Assembly: GCA_965243715.1 (NCBI GenBank)
Contig: CBDEVU010000009.1
Location: 186,001-250,000, forward strand
Direction of reading: 5' to 3'
DNA length: 64,000 nucleotides
Source: UBA11606 sp965243715
Lineage (GTDB): Bacteria; Actinomycetota; Acidimicrobiia; Acidimicrobiales; Aldehydirespiratoraceae
Shown here: piece after piece, positions 25,684 through 35,019 of the stretch
Position numbering within the stretch: position 1 is the stretch's first letter
Layout: each line of letters starts with the position of its first letter
The notes under the pieces: generated by a model
Seen by the model: only the letters and a program-made list of their open reading frames with translations
Databases searched by the model: none
Told to the model about the DNA's origin: nothing
Made by a program: the position numbers and the translations under genes

Positions 25684-26634
25684 GGGAAGACATAGCGTCG
25701 GGCAAACGTGACCCAGTCTTGTACAGAGGTCAGGGGGAGTCTTCGAACACCGCCCTTCGCCAGTTCAAGACGGGCTCGAGACTCGACCTGAAGTATCTGT
25801 GGCGGCGACCATTCGTACTCCTGGGCGGCGATCGAAAGACCGGAACGCTGGTTCGATGAAAGCTCAGGGATCGGGTTGGGGTTCAGAGCCTCGCCGGCCT
25901 CGAGGCCGAGAGCTCCGGAGAGCGCAATCAGCTCTGACACCGACCTGTCCAGCAGCGCGTCGGGGATGAAGAGTTCAGAAACTCGCTCGGGGTTGAGACC
26001 GGCGACGGCCGCGATGGCCTCTATGGAATCTGGGGAGACTGCAAAGGCTCCCTGAAGCCGGTCGGCGGCCCGGATCGCGATGATCAGCTGTCCTGTCCCG
26101 GAGCGTGCCCGCGACTCGATGGCGCGTCCCCACTCTGTGACCCACTCGGTGGCGGCGGCGCGTAGATCATCGTCCGTGGCGACGCGCCGGACAGACATCT
26201 GGGCGGGCGTCCCAGCGATCTGTCGACTCAGGGGTTCATCGCCAGTGAGAAGGACGAGCACGGGCAGCCTGCGGGCGATCGCCCAGGCGAACTCTTGGCC
26301 GGCGCCAAGGCTGCCGCCGTGGTCGCCGAGCAGAACGAGCCCGGACGCGCGCCTGACGTGGTCACGGTTGAAGTTGTAGATCTCTCGCGGTGCCCGGTCG
26401 TCACCTGGTCCTGGCGCCGACCAAAGGATGGGTAGGTGTACGGTCCATGGGGTCTCCTTCGGCTCCGGAGGATGCGACGACGGTTTGGTCGATGATGTCG
26501 CAGCGCCGCGAGATCTCCGACAGTTGAGTTGGAGTGAGCGCGGTGAGGGCCGAGGCTACGTATATGTGGGTGTCTGGCCTGTTGTCGAGCTCGAGCGCGA
26601 GTTGTGCGGGTTCCGCAGGTTTGTGATCGGTCAT
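25680..26634 (-). pseudogene. Nucleoside 2-deoxyribosyltransferase-like protein, frameshifted
   Basis: ATG 26634 starts MTDHKPAEPAQLALEL then THIYVASALTALTPTQLSEI, the opening of nucleoside 2-deoxyribosyltransferase-like Rossmann proteins; around 26440 the sense moves to another frame (ETPWTVHLPILWSAPGPGDD, REIYNFNRDHVRRASGLVLL, GDHGGSLGAGQEFAWAIA) and runs on to 25680. The C-terminal part has SELIALSGALGLEAGEAL-like helical text. A one-base insertion explains the break. Total about 317 residues. Such domains occur in base exchange and, as part of the wider NADase/SLOG-like world, in defence systems (inference). Overlaps the Doc stop and the ImmA/IrrE start. Confidence 0.65.
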
Positions 26635-26986
26635 GTCACTCGGGTCTCCACCCGGTCGATGAAGGTGGCCTCGTCAAGGGTGGCAGCGGCTGCGGCCAGC
26701 ATCACTTCGACGGTCTCATCACCTTCAGGGTCATCGGCCGGCTCGCTCCGTTGCGCTCGGCCATCTCGATCATCGCAAGGAAAGCGACTCTCTTGTTCCC
26801 GTCGGGGAATGGATGGTTCCTGACGAGGCGGTACCCGAGGACGGCGATCTTGCGCACAAGGCCCGGGTGGAACTCGACGCCATCGAACGATGCGCCTGGA
26901 GCGTGTACCGCGGACTCGGCAGTGTTGATGCGGCTTGTGCGAAGGAGTACTTCGGGCTCGATGCGTAACACCTTTGATGCGATCAA
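26631..26986 (-). pseudogene. doc: Fic/Doc-family toxin, frameshifted near the end
   Basis: The Fic active-site motif is intact: HPFPDGNKRVAF (H-x-F-x-D-G-N-K-R), as in Doc, which phosphorylates EF-Tu. After MAERNGASRP the frame shifts; the other frame reads ADDPEGDETVEVMLAAAAAT and LDEATFIDRVETRVT to TGA 26631, a typical Doc C-terminus. One base is missing. The start is unclear: TTG 26986 is the best in-frame codon, and family-like sequence (WNHLGLGDVV) extends up to the antitoxin stop codon in the same frame. Partner antitoxin lies directly upstream. Confidence 0.75.
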
Positions 26987-27022
26987 GACGACGTCACCGA
27001 GCCCGAGGTGGTTCCACGCGGC

Positions 27023-27241
27023 CTAGCCGGCCAGCCGATCGAGGATTCGCTGGTGGCGTTCCATCGACGCAGCAAGACGCTCTTGGAAACCATCATCGGT
27101 TCGGCGAGTCTCGATGTGGCTCTCGATTGCGTCTCGGATGGCCTCGGACATGCTCACGCCGTCAACCTCGGCGATGAACTCGAGGGCCTCGGCTTGTTCA
27201 GCTTCAAGTCGCAGTGTCATTGCTTTCTGGGTGTCTGCCAT
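27023..27241 (-). CDS. Ribbon-helix-helix type antitoxin
   Basis: 72 residues: MADTQKAMTLRLEAEQAEAL then DGVSMSEAIRDAIESHIETR, a short beta strand followed by two helices as in RHH (CopG/Phd-companion) DNA-binding antitoxins. It precedes the Doc-like toxin with essentially no gap (toxin-like residues begin right after its TAG), the standard antitoxin-toxin order. Upstream DNA carries the direct repeat GATACC-GT-GATACC near 27299-27312, a possible operator site. Confidence 0.8.
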   Translation of the reverse strand: MADTQKAMTLRLEAEQAEALEFIAEVDGVSMSEAIRDAIESHIETRRTDDGFQERLAASMERHQRILDRLAG

Positions 27242-27346
27242 GGCGTGCTCCTACGGTCGGTCTCCTTCCACCATACATGATTGGCTTCCCATTGATAAGA
27301 TACCGTGATACCATACTACCGCATGAGAAGCTCAGGAAGGAGCATC

Positions 27347-27451
27347 ATGTCAACAGACAACAACCGCCACGTCGTGCCCAACCCCGACGGTGGATGGGAC
27401 GTGAAAGCGCCCGGCAACGACCCCAACCCGCCTCGCGACACGAAGCACTGA
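27347..27451 (+). CDS. Mini DUF2188-like protein with internal deletion
   Basis: 34 codons after AGGAGCATC: MSTDNNRHVVPNPDGGWDVK then APGNDPNPPRDTKH. The first half is the DUF2188 opening (RHVVPNPDGGWDVK). The end APGNDPNPPRD closely follows the C-terminus of the full-length DUF2188 protein at 56315-56560 (APGNDPFPPRD), so the middle of the domain seems to have been deleted in frame. May be a relic or a small leader protein of the helicase gene downstream. Confidence 0.5.
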   Translation: MSTDNNRHVVPNPDGGWDVKAPGNDPNPPRDTKH

Positions 27452-27496
27452 CCAGCCCACGAAACCCGCAGTACCGTCAAGCCAGCGGAGCAAGCG

Positions 27497-30411
27497 ATGG
27501 CATCAAATCAACAGAGTGAGCGCTGGAGCGCTGGTGCCAGGGTCTCGGTTCGCGCACTGTGGGCCACTCACACGTCCGACAGCGGCAACACCGCACGACA
27601 ACTCGTGATCCCGCCGGGTGGTAGGGCCCGGCGATGGGGGCGAGCCACTTCTGACCGGCGACATCGGCACACGAAGCCTTCTTCGTTGCGATCCGGATCG
27701 GTTGCGCTGGGCCAAGACGCCCGACCCGAACGATCCGAGTACCGTCTGCAACCGGCTTCGGGGCCGCTTCCAAATCAGGGAGGCGTCAGACACCTCGCCG
27801 GGATTTCGGCAGCCACAGGTCGGCGCAATTCACTCTGTGCTCGGCTACTGGACCACCGAAGCGACTCGCGACGCCACCGTTGTCATGCCGACCGGGACAG
27901 GCAAGACCGACACGATGGTTGCGTTGTTGGCCGCCTGACCAAGGGGCTGAAGACCGCATCGGACGCCAGGGGCTTCGCGCGACGCTGCAACATAGTCATC
28001 ACTACACCGCACGCACTCAACGCAGGCACAGAAGAAGCACGTCTCGCGTTCACCGCAGAGTTCGACACGCTCTTCGTCGACGAAGCCCATCACGTCACCG
28101 CCTCCACCTGGTCTGCGGTACGAGCCAGGTTCGAAGACAAAAGAGTCGTGCAGTTCACTGCCACGCCCTATCGAGAAGACCGCCAGGACCTCGGAGGGAA
28201 GATGCTCTACGTGTTCCCACTGGGCCTCGCCCAGGAACAGGGCTACTTCTCGGAAATCATCTACCGCAGCGTGAGATCGTCGGCGACGAGGGCCGGCTTA
28301 TCGCCCAAGCAGCACTGGACCAACTCCAATCGGACCTCGACGAAGGCCACGACCACGTCCTGATGGCGCGCGTCCGTCGAAAAGGCAGGGCCGACGAGAT
28401 TATCGAGATCTACCGCGAGTTGGGTCCCGAGTTCGCGCCGGTTGTCCTATACAGCGGACAGAAGCCGGCCAGTGAGCGCACCGCCTCCCTGAAGGCACTA
28501 CGTAGTCGTTCGACACGGGTCGTTGTCTGCGTGGACATGCTCGGCGAGGGCTTCGATCTCCCCGCACTGAAGATCGCCGCGATTCACGACCCGCACAAGA
28601 GCCTGGGCATCACCCTGCAGTTCGTCGGCCGCTTCGCCCGAGTCAAAACCGGTGTTGGCCCAGCGACCGTTGTCGTTGGCCGTCCAGATGCCCTCTATGA
28701 CGAGAACCTTCGCGCCCTATACAGCGAAGACTCAGACTGGAACCTGCTGATCCGCGATCTATCCGAACGAGCGACCGAGGCCGAAGAGGAAGCTAGCGAG
28801 TTCGACGAAGGATTCCGTGACGTCCCCGTCGGGCTCAGCGCCCACGACATCAACCCAAAGATGTCCACAGTGGTCTTCCGAACACGCTGTGACGAATGGG
28901 ATCCCCAAGCGGTCCTCGAGCTGGTCGGGAACAAGCGCCCGCTCACCAACCCCATCCCGCACAACCAAGTCGCTGGCGTCGCCTGGTTCATCAGGCGATC
29001 TGAATCCCTGACCTCGTGGGGCCCTGACCCCGGCTACGTCGACGTAGCCCACGAGCTCTACGTCATGTACTGGGACCGCGACCGTGGCCTCCTCTACATC
29101 AACAGCTCCAACAACGACTCATCTGATAGCCACCACGAGCGCCTCGCCGCCACCATCACCGGCGACCAAGCGACGCTGATCCGAGGCGAAGACGTGTTCC
29201 GGATCTACGGCGGCGTGCAGCGGCTTGTCGCAACCAACCTCGGTGTGCTGGACATCCGAAACCGCGCTCGCCGATTCGCCATGTACTCCGGCACAGACGT
29301 CACCGCTGGCTTTCCCGACGCCGAGAAGGAAACCAAAACCCAGACCAACATCTTCGCCAATGGCCATGACAACGGTGACCGCATCCACCCCGAAGTCCTC
29401 ACCGCCCGACCAGCGCTCGTCGTTCTCGCTGTCGAATGGCCAGCCTACGTCTACGGCAGCCTCACCGGAGACCTGCGCGTGACCCACGACGGTCGAGACT
29501 GCGCCATCATCGACGCCGAGCTTCACATTGTGGAGCACAGCGCAAGCGGCCCGATCAAGATTGCGGTCACGACACCGGACTGGGTGGTGCCCTACGAGAT
29601 CCAGATCACCGACGAGGGCATGGTCGCCGAACCATCGACCCATTCGAAAGTGAGGGTGACCAGCGCTTCGCGCGACGTTGACTTCTCCGACTTCGTCGCC
29701 CAGAAAGGTCTCACCCTGCTGCTCGAACATGACGCAGTGATCGAACCGCCAGGCGTCCTGCTGCAGCCAACCCGAGAGATGCCAAATTTTCCCCGATCCG
29801 CACTTCGAACTCACCTCAACTGGAACGATGTCGACCTCACGGTGGAGTCCCAAGGACCGACGAAACGGGCCGACAGCATCCAGAGACGCGTCATCGAAAC
29901 CATGACAACTGCCGGTGTCGGTTGGGCCCGCCCCGACGCGGACGTCGAATCGTGGGAAGTCGTCATCGACGACGATGGAGCCAACGAACTCGCAGACGTC
30001 GTCGCTATGCACCGCCACGCAGGCATACTTCGCGTCCAACTCGTCCACTGCAAGTATTCCTCTGACTCCACACCTGGCAAACGAATTGGTGACCTTTACG
30101 AGGTCTGTGGGCAGGCGCAAAAGTCTGTTGCTCGACGTAGAGACCTCACCCTCCTTGTGCCACATCTTCTACGCCGGGAACGCAATCGCCAGCGGCGTGG
30201 CGTCAGCGGGTTCGAGGTCGGTGACGCAGAGATCCTCTACGCCATTGAATCCGAACTCCACACCCTCAAGCTGGAGCTGAGCATTGTTATCGTGCAACCG
30301 GGTGTCGCGGCTGCACTGGCAAGCAATGCCCAGCTCGACCTACTTGGCTCAACTGAGATGTACGTCATGGAGGTCGGAGGGGCCGTTTTCGATGTCGTCG
30401 TCAGCGAATGA
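27497..30411 (+). pseudogene. DEAD/DEAH helicase-nuclease, multiply frameshifted
   Basis: A protein of about 960 residues in pieces. Frame 1 from ATG 27497 (SERWSAGARVSVRALWATHT), frame 2 from about 27620 with motif I VMPTGTGKTDTMVALLAA, frame 3 from about 27935 with motif II VDEAHH and motif III FTATPYR, frame 4 from about 28270 to the stop 30411 with VVCVDMLGEGFDLPALKIAA and motif VI LQFVGRFARVK. The C-terminal 200 residues have NELADVV ... VQLVHCKYSSD, which resembles a PD-(D/E)xK nuclease core. At least three indels. Likely a phage-defence helicase, now broken unless these are sequence errors. Confidence 0.75.
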
Positions 30412-30557
30412 TTCGACTACCACGAGGAGAAGACGTGGCTGGTTAGAGATCGAGACGCTGTTGGGCGTTCCAGGCAAGAGGCGCAGCATGACTACGGTCC
30501 CAGGATCTCCGCGTAACCCGAGTCGAGGGGGTGTCGCTTTGCTAATGGTTTGCTAAT

Positions 30558-30590
30558 GGTTTGCTAATGGCATCTGGCGTCCTGGAGCGG
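30558..30590 (+). repeat. 33-bp direct repeat, copy A (att-like)
   Basis: GGTTTGCTAATGGCATCTGG followed by CGTCCTGGAGCGG, exactly repeated at 47491-47523. It is preceded by GGGGGTGTCG and two further TTTGCTAATGG units, so there are three TTGCTAATGG units in tandem here. Candidate left attachment site of a 16.9-kb segment. Confidence 0.8.
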
Positions 30591-30639
30591 TATTGTCGGG
30601 GGCGGTGGTCGTTGTGGTGGGACACGAACTCCGAGAGGA

Positions 30640-31028
30640 GTTGGTGGAGTTGGAGCTGGTTCCAGATGAGCCTCCGATTGAGGAGCTTGTGGCGCTACGT
30701 GTACGCACTGACCGCCCACGGGCGACCCGCTGAAATCACCACCGATCTGGCTGTCGCCCTTGCTCCGCGTTATCGATGAGCCGATCTTCGAAGCTCTGCA
30801 CGACACCGAGCGACATTCGAACAGCCCTATCGAGACCGGCCACGGACGACTCAAGGCCAGTCTCCGGCTCCGCGTGGACTACGCAGCGATCGCACGGCCT
30901 CGATAGTGATCCGCGGTCACGCATTTATTCAGACTCCGCGACGAGGACACCACGCTTTCGGCGTCGAAGCCCGACATGGACATTTGCGTGTCACGGCAGC
31001 GTTCGACGGACTCGCTGAAGCGATCTGA
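30640..31028 (+). pseudogene. IS6-family transposase remnant
   Basis: The plus strand reads AEITTDLAVALAPRYR, then FEALHDTERHSNSPIETGHG and RLKASLR, two stops, then IVIRGHAFIQTPRRGHHAFG and VEARHGHLRVTAAFDGLAEA to TGA 31028, in changing frames. This is the C-terminal half of an IS6/IS240-type transposase (conserved NPIEADHGRLK-like and GHAF.QNLRRGHYELG-like blocks). The N-terminal half is missing. Inactive. Confidence 0.7.
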
Positions 31029-31414
31029 CCGAGCATGGATACCAGGGCGCTCAGGCGCGGCCACCGCTCAATCAACGCAACGGTGCCCTATCCGGCCCGA
31101 CGGGTTGCATGGCTAGCTATTCGCACGAAGGCCATGTATGACATCGACCTATCACCCGCCATCCAGGAGTTTCGCTCCCTCCGTTACTGCCCTGGCTCGG
31201 GAGCAGGGTCATGAGGTCTCGTCGCACGGCGAGCCGGGCCCAGGGCGGCGATGGGTTGGTGCAGAAGTCGAGACACAAGTGTCAAAATCGGCCGCGTTCG
31301 CCTTGGTTTGCCTACACGCCGAGCACATTCGACCCCAGTGTCGCATGGGCCTGATCGCTCGGCTATGGTCTCGGCAGTTCCTGGAAAACACCAGGACTGG
31401 CGGAAGGAAAGATA
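31029..31414 (+). promoter_or_regulatory. Upstream region of the second exporter locus
   Basis: 386 bp with no convincing gene. It separates the IS6 relic from the small secreted protein gene and should hold the promoter. The start is preceded by GGAAGGAAAGATA. Confidence 0.4.
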
Positions 31415-31801
31415 ATGAAGTTGAGAATCACGCGATCAATCGCGGTGCTCGCGCTGGCTGTGTCATCGCTCGTGTCCGTGGGGGCATCGCCCGCGGCAGC
31501 GGCGTGTCCGACCGATTGGCACCGAACTCAGTACCGCTCGGCGCAGTACCGGGTATCGTTGGCACAGACGATCCCATCTTCGAGTACCTGCAACGACGTC
31601 AACCTGACCTGGGCGTCATCGCCGGGGTGGGTGTCGGGGCAGTATTACAGCGGTAGCTGGATCACCGGCTCAGCCGGATGGAAGTACGCGCCATTTGGTA
31701 GCCAGTCACCTTGGCAGGTGCTGATCAGTAATCTGTCTAACGGCACGTGGTATCGCCTGCGAGGGCAGATCTACAACCAGGTCTTCACAACCGCGGTATA
31801 G
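31415..31801 (+). CDS. Small secreted protein, possible export substrate
   Basis: 128 residues: MKLRITRSIAVLALAVSSLV and an ASPAAAA cleavage region form a clear signal peptide; the mature part (about 100 residues) has two Cys (ACPTDW, SSTCNDV) and is very rich in Trp, Tyr and Ser (SPGWVSGQYYSGSWITG, GWKYAPFGSQSPWQ, NGTWYRLRGQIYN). It looks like a beta-rich secreted domain. Not recognised. Position at the head of lipoprotein-adaptor-ATPase-permease genes mirrors the secreted protein gene at 19957-20352. Confidence 0.75.
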   Translation: MKLRITRSIAVLALAVSSLVSVGASPAAAACPTDWHRTQYRSAQYRVSLAQTIPSSSTCNDVNLTWASSPGWVSGQYYSGSWITGSAGWKYAPFGSQSPWQVLISNLSNGTWYRLRGQIYNQVFTTAV

Positions 31802-31855
31802 CTAACCAGGCTGCGGGGGTAGGCTCTCTCAGCGCGAACCGACTTTAAGGGATCT

Positions 31856-32791
31856 ATGTTAGGAACCTACCCCCGCCCGACCGCTGCGGCTCTACTGGTC
31901 TTTGCACGCGCGTTGCTTGCGGCGACGTTGCTGCTGTCGGGCTGCAGTTCGGCGACAAACTCCGACGAGGCAGTAGCACTATCAGGTAACACCGATTCCG
32001 TATCAACGAACGCGGATTCTGCCGCACCAACTGACACCAACCCGACGAGAATTCGAACTGAGCTGGTGGCGGCGCTCTTCCCCGCCTCGGCACAAGACAC
32101 GAAGAGCTTGGCAACACTGACCGTGTCGGAGGTCGAGCGACGAAACCTCCTAATCGAGGGATGTATGTCTGATGCCGGATTCGACTATGCCATTTTCCGC
32201 GGCGACTCTGCCGGGGATCGCTACTTCGACTTCCCTGACCTCCCCGAGATAGCCGAAACTGGCTTTGGGCTAACCGCACCGACCGCTCGCGACACTCAGC
32301 TGAACCCGTACGACGGAGTCCCTGAGGAGTTGCGGGATCAGTTTCTCTTGGATCTCGACCTATGCACGGCGAATGCGGTGGATGCAGTCGCAACTGACCC
32401 CGACTCAGTGTCCGCGGAGGAAGTCTTTGCGGCCGCAGCGCCCCTTCAAGACCTCTGGTTTGCAGAGATTGCTGTAATTGACAAGCTCTCGGAAGTCGTA
32501 CAGGCCTTCGAAGACTGGAAGGGCTGTATGTCGGCTAGCGGCTACAACCCAACCACCCACGTCGGTTTCTTTGTTGACGTCGACGAGAACGTGATCCCCC
32601 TTCTGGAGACGGACTTTGAGGCCGCTAGGCAGGCAGAGATGGCCGTCGCGAACACCTACGCGCAGTGCATGGAACCGGTTGAGGCGATTAGACAGCCGAT
32701 CCGCGACGATGCTAGGGCCGCCTTTCTGAGCGACTACTCAGAGGAGATCCGAGCGCTCGAGGAACTGTTCGACTCCGAGTCGGCGGGATGA
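31856..32791 (+). CDS. Secreted lipoprotein, paralogue of the one at 19.1-20.0 kb
   Basis: 311 residues with signal peptide and lipobox LLLSGC (Cys30). The mature part keeps the same Cys pattern as the first copy: IEGCMSDAGFDYAI, LDLCTANAV, WKGCMSASGYNPTTH and AQCMEPVEAI. N-terminal mature stretch is Ser/Thr/Asp-rich linker. Function unknown; always beside the adaptor gene in this window. The adaptor begins 4 nt after its stop. Confidence 0.82.
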   Translation: MLGTYPRPTAAALLVFARALLAATLLLSGCSSATNSDEAVALSGNTDSVSTNADSAAPTDTNPTRIRTELVAALFPASAQDTKSLATLTVSEVERRNLLIEGCMSDAGFDYAIFRGDSAGDRYFDFPDLPEIAETGFGLTAPTARDTQLNPYDGVPEELRDQFLLDLDLCTANAVDAVATDPDSVSAEEVFAAAAPLQDLWFAEIAVIDKLSEVVQAFEDWKGCMSASGYNPTTHVGFFVDVDENVIPLLETDFEAARQAEMAVANTYAQCMEPVEAIRQPIRDDARAAFLSDYSEEIRALEELFDSESAG

Positions 32792-32795
32792 CCGC

Positions 32796-34343
32796 ATGAC
32801 CGCCAACGCGCGACAGAGACAGCTCGCTCTATCGCTTCTCACTCTCTTGTTCATAGCGGCACCGGCCGCGGCTTTTCAGGTCGGGCGATCCGTTTCAACA
32901 CCAGAACAGCGGTTAGCAGATGCGGCGCCACCAACTCCTGCGCCCATCACCGCCGCCGTTGAACCTGGTCCACTGGTTGACAGCGTTGTCGCCGCGGGGT
33001 TCGTTGAACTTTCGGGCGTCGTGGGCCTTCAAGTTGCTACGCAAGGTCAGCCAATCGTGACTGCCCTTCCGCACGCGGTGGGCGCAACAATCCGGTCCGG
33101 GGATGTTCTGTTTGAAGTCGCCGGGCGACCGCTGTTTATCGTGGCGGGCCGGTTTCCATTCTACCGCGACCTTTCGACGGGAGACTCCGGACCTGACGTT
33201 TCTCAACTCCAGGCAGCACTCGCAGGTAGCGGCCACGACGTCGACCAAACGGGAGTCTTTGACGCTGCGACAGGCGAAGCTGTTGAGAAACACTACGAGG
33301 AAGCCGGCTATCACCCGCTGCGCGCTACCTCCGGCGAAGCGCGAAGAGTAGAGGTCGAGCAACAACTGGCCGGGCTGCTTGAACAGCTCAAAGACGCTGA
33401 GGTGTCGCTGGCCTCGGTCCGAAGCGGTCTTCCGACGGAGGCTGAGCTCGCCGAGGTCGTACGAATCCGTGAGTTGGAGTTAGATCAAGCGGACCTCAGT
33501 CGCGATCGACAAATCCGCGATGCTGAGCTAGCAGTCACTGACGCAGAAGAGGCGCTTGCGGTCGCCGAAGCCGGCGGGGCTGAGGCAGAGATCAAGGCGG
33601 CCCAGCGCCTGCTCGAGGATGCGAAGGGAAATCTCAGTCTGACCATTGCTTCTGTCGATCTGGCTGTGTTGTACGCGCACGCGGCACTGTCCGATTCACG
33701 CGCAGCAACAGTCGATCCGAACGGTGAGGAGAGTCGGGCACGGGCGTTCGTAGCGGGGCTTGGCGACGACATCGACAAGCTGGCGATTGAGCTGGATGGC
33801 CTGACCGACCCCGGGCCTGTCGTACCGGCAACAGAGATCGCTGTCATGCCCGAAACCGTCGTGACCCTGAGCAAGCTTTCGTTGGAGGTTGGTCATAGTC
33901 TCAGCGAGGTTGTCCTTGCAGAGACTTTCGAGCTGAGTCCGTCCGCGCCCGTCATCCGGCTGCTGCTGCCACAAGCAGATGCAGGCCGGGTCGTCGAGGG
34001 GCAGATCGTAGCCATCGAGAGCGCGACGGGCGATGAGCGCAACGGGACAGTCGGTTCGGTGCTGAGCGAGGGCGAGCTCGTCTACGCCGTCGTGAACGAT
34101 GCGGCTACAACGTTGGCCGAGCTGGGCGATACTGTTCGGGCCCGAATAACGGTCGCGTCTAGCGAGGAGTCGACTGTGGTGGTGCCAGCTCTAGCGATTC
34201 AGCAAGCTCCTGACGGCGAGCTCTTCGTCAACCGACTTGAACCGAGTGGTCGAGTCGAGGCCGCGATTGTCATGGCGGCTGGCGGCTTGGTAGCCATCCG
34301 GAGTGAGGGACTCGCAGCCGGAGACTTAGTTGTCGTCGGATAA
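32796..34343 (+). CDS. HlyD/MacA-like adaptor with peptidoglycan-binding-like domain
   Basis: 515 residues; N-terminal membrane segment LALSLLTLLFIAAPAAAFQV, first barrel half with VGATIRSGDVLFEVAGRPLF, a peptidoglycan-binding-like segment VSQLQAALAGSGHDVDQTGV with TGEAVEKHYEEAGY, a coiled coil (about 185-285) and a C-terminal barrel half ending VAIRSEGLAAGDLVVVG. Same design as the adaptor at 17.3-19.0 kb. Overlaps the ATPase gene by 14 nt. Confidence 0.88.
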   Translation: MTANARQRQLALSLLTLLFIAAPAAAFQVGRSVSTPEQRLADAAPPTPAPITAAVEPGPLVDSVVAAGFVELSGVVGLQVATQGQPIVTALPHAVGATIRSGDVLFEVAGRPLFIVAGRFPFYRDLSTGDSGPDVSQLQAALAGSGHDVDQTGVFDAATGEAVEKHYEEAGYHPLRATSGEARRVEVEQQLAGLLEQLKDAEVSLASVRSGLPTEAELAEVVRIRELELDQADLSRDRQIRDAELAVTDAEEALAVAEAGGAEAEIKAAQRLLEDAKGNLSLTIASVDLAVLYAHAALSDSRAATVDPNGEESRARAFVAGLGDDIDKLAIELDGLTDPGPVVPATEIAVMPETVVTLSKLSLEVGHSLSEVVLAETFELSPSAPVIRLLLPQADAGRVVEGQIVAIESATGDERNGTVGSVLSEGELVYAVVNDAATTLAELGDTVRARITVASSEESTVVVPALAIQQAPDGELFVNRLEPSGRVEAAIVMAAGGLVAIRSEGLAAGDLVVVG

Positions 34344-35019
34344 GGGCAGTTCGCTGCTGGACCTGCAGGGGATCCGCAGGTCCTTCACAGCCAGTGGCAC
34401 CGTCGAAGTCCTCAGATCGATTGACCTTTCCATTCGCGCGGGTGAGATCGCAACGATCGTTGGCCGTTCAGGCTCAGGCAAGTCAACACTCCTGAACATC
34501 ATCGGCCTGCTCGACCGGCCGACGGCGGGTCTGTATCGCGTCGCTGGCGTCGATACAGCGAAGGTACCGGCGGCCGACCTTGATCGACTACGAGCACGGA
34601 CATTTGGCTTCGTATTCCAGAACTACCTGCTCGTCGACGAACTCTCAGTTCTTGAGAACGTCGCAATGGGCCTCTATGCGCGGCGCGTTCGTAGCATCAA
34701 GAACGCCCGAATAGTTGCCGCCGAGCTTGTTGCCCAGCTCGGCATGGCTGATCTCATGGAAGCCGAAGCGTCGACGCTCTCCGGCGGGGAGCGCCAGCGA
34801 GTCGCGATTGCGCGGGCACTGGTCGGTGCACCCCAGGTCCTCGTGTGTGACGAGCCGACCGGAAGCCTCGACAGCCGAACCGAGGCTGATGTAATGGAAC
34901 TTCTTGTTGAAGCAAACAGGAGGGGTGTCACGCTCCTGATAGCCACCCACAATCCTGACATCGCCGAGTTCGGAAACGTAAGGATAGAGATCGCCGATGG
35001 GACGGCGCGACTTGAGTAG
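34330..35019 (+). CDS. MacB/LolD-type ABC transporter ATP-binding protein
   Basis: 229 residues: Walker A GRSGSGKST (about 43-51), FVFQNYLLVDELSVLENVAM Q-loop region, signature LSGGERQRVAIARAL, Walker B VLVCDEPTGSLD and ATHNPD H-loop. The start is a TTG at 34330 inside the end of the adaptor gene, preceded by GGAGACTTAG. Paralogue of the ATPase at 16.6-17.3 kb. Overlaps the permease gene by 23 nt. Confidence 0.93.
   Translation: MSSDKGSSLLDLQGIRRSFTASGTVEVLRSIDLSIRAGEIATIVGRSGSGKSTLLNIIGLLDRPTAGLYRVAGVDTAKVPAADLDRLRARTFGFVFQNYLLVDELSVLENVAMGLYARRVRSIKNARIVAAELVAQLGMADLMEAEASTLSGGERQRVAIARALVGAPQVLVCDEPTGSLDSRTEADVMELLVEANRRGVTLLIATHNPDIAEFGNVRIEIADGTARLE

Noticed and set aside
28695..30165. 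Long minus-strand frames opposite the helicase
   Set aside because: Shadows of the plus-strand helicase C-terminal part, which has motif VI and a good C-terminus.
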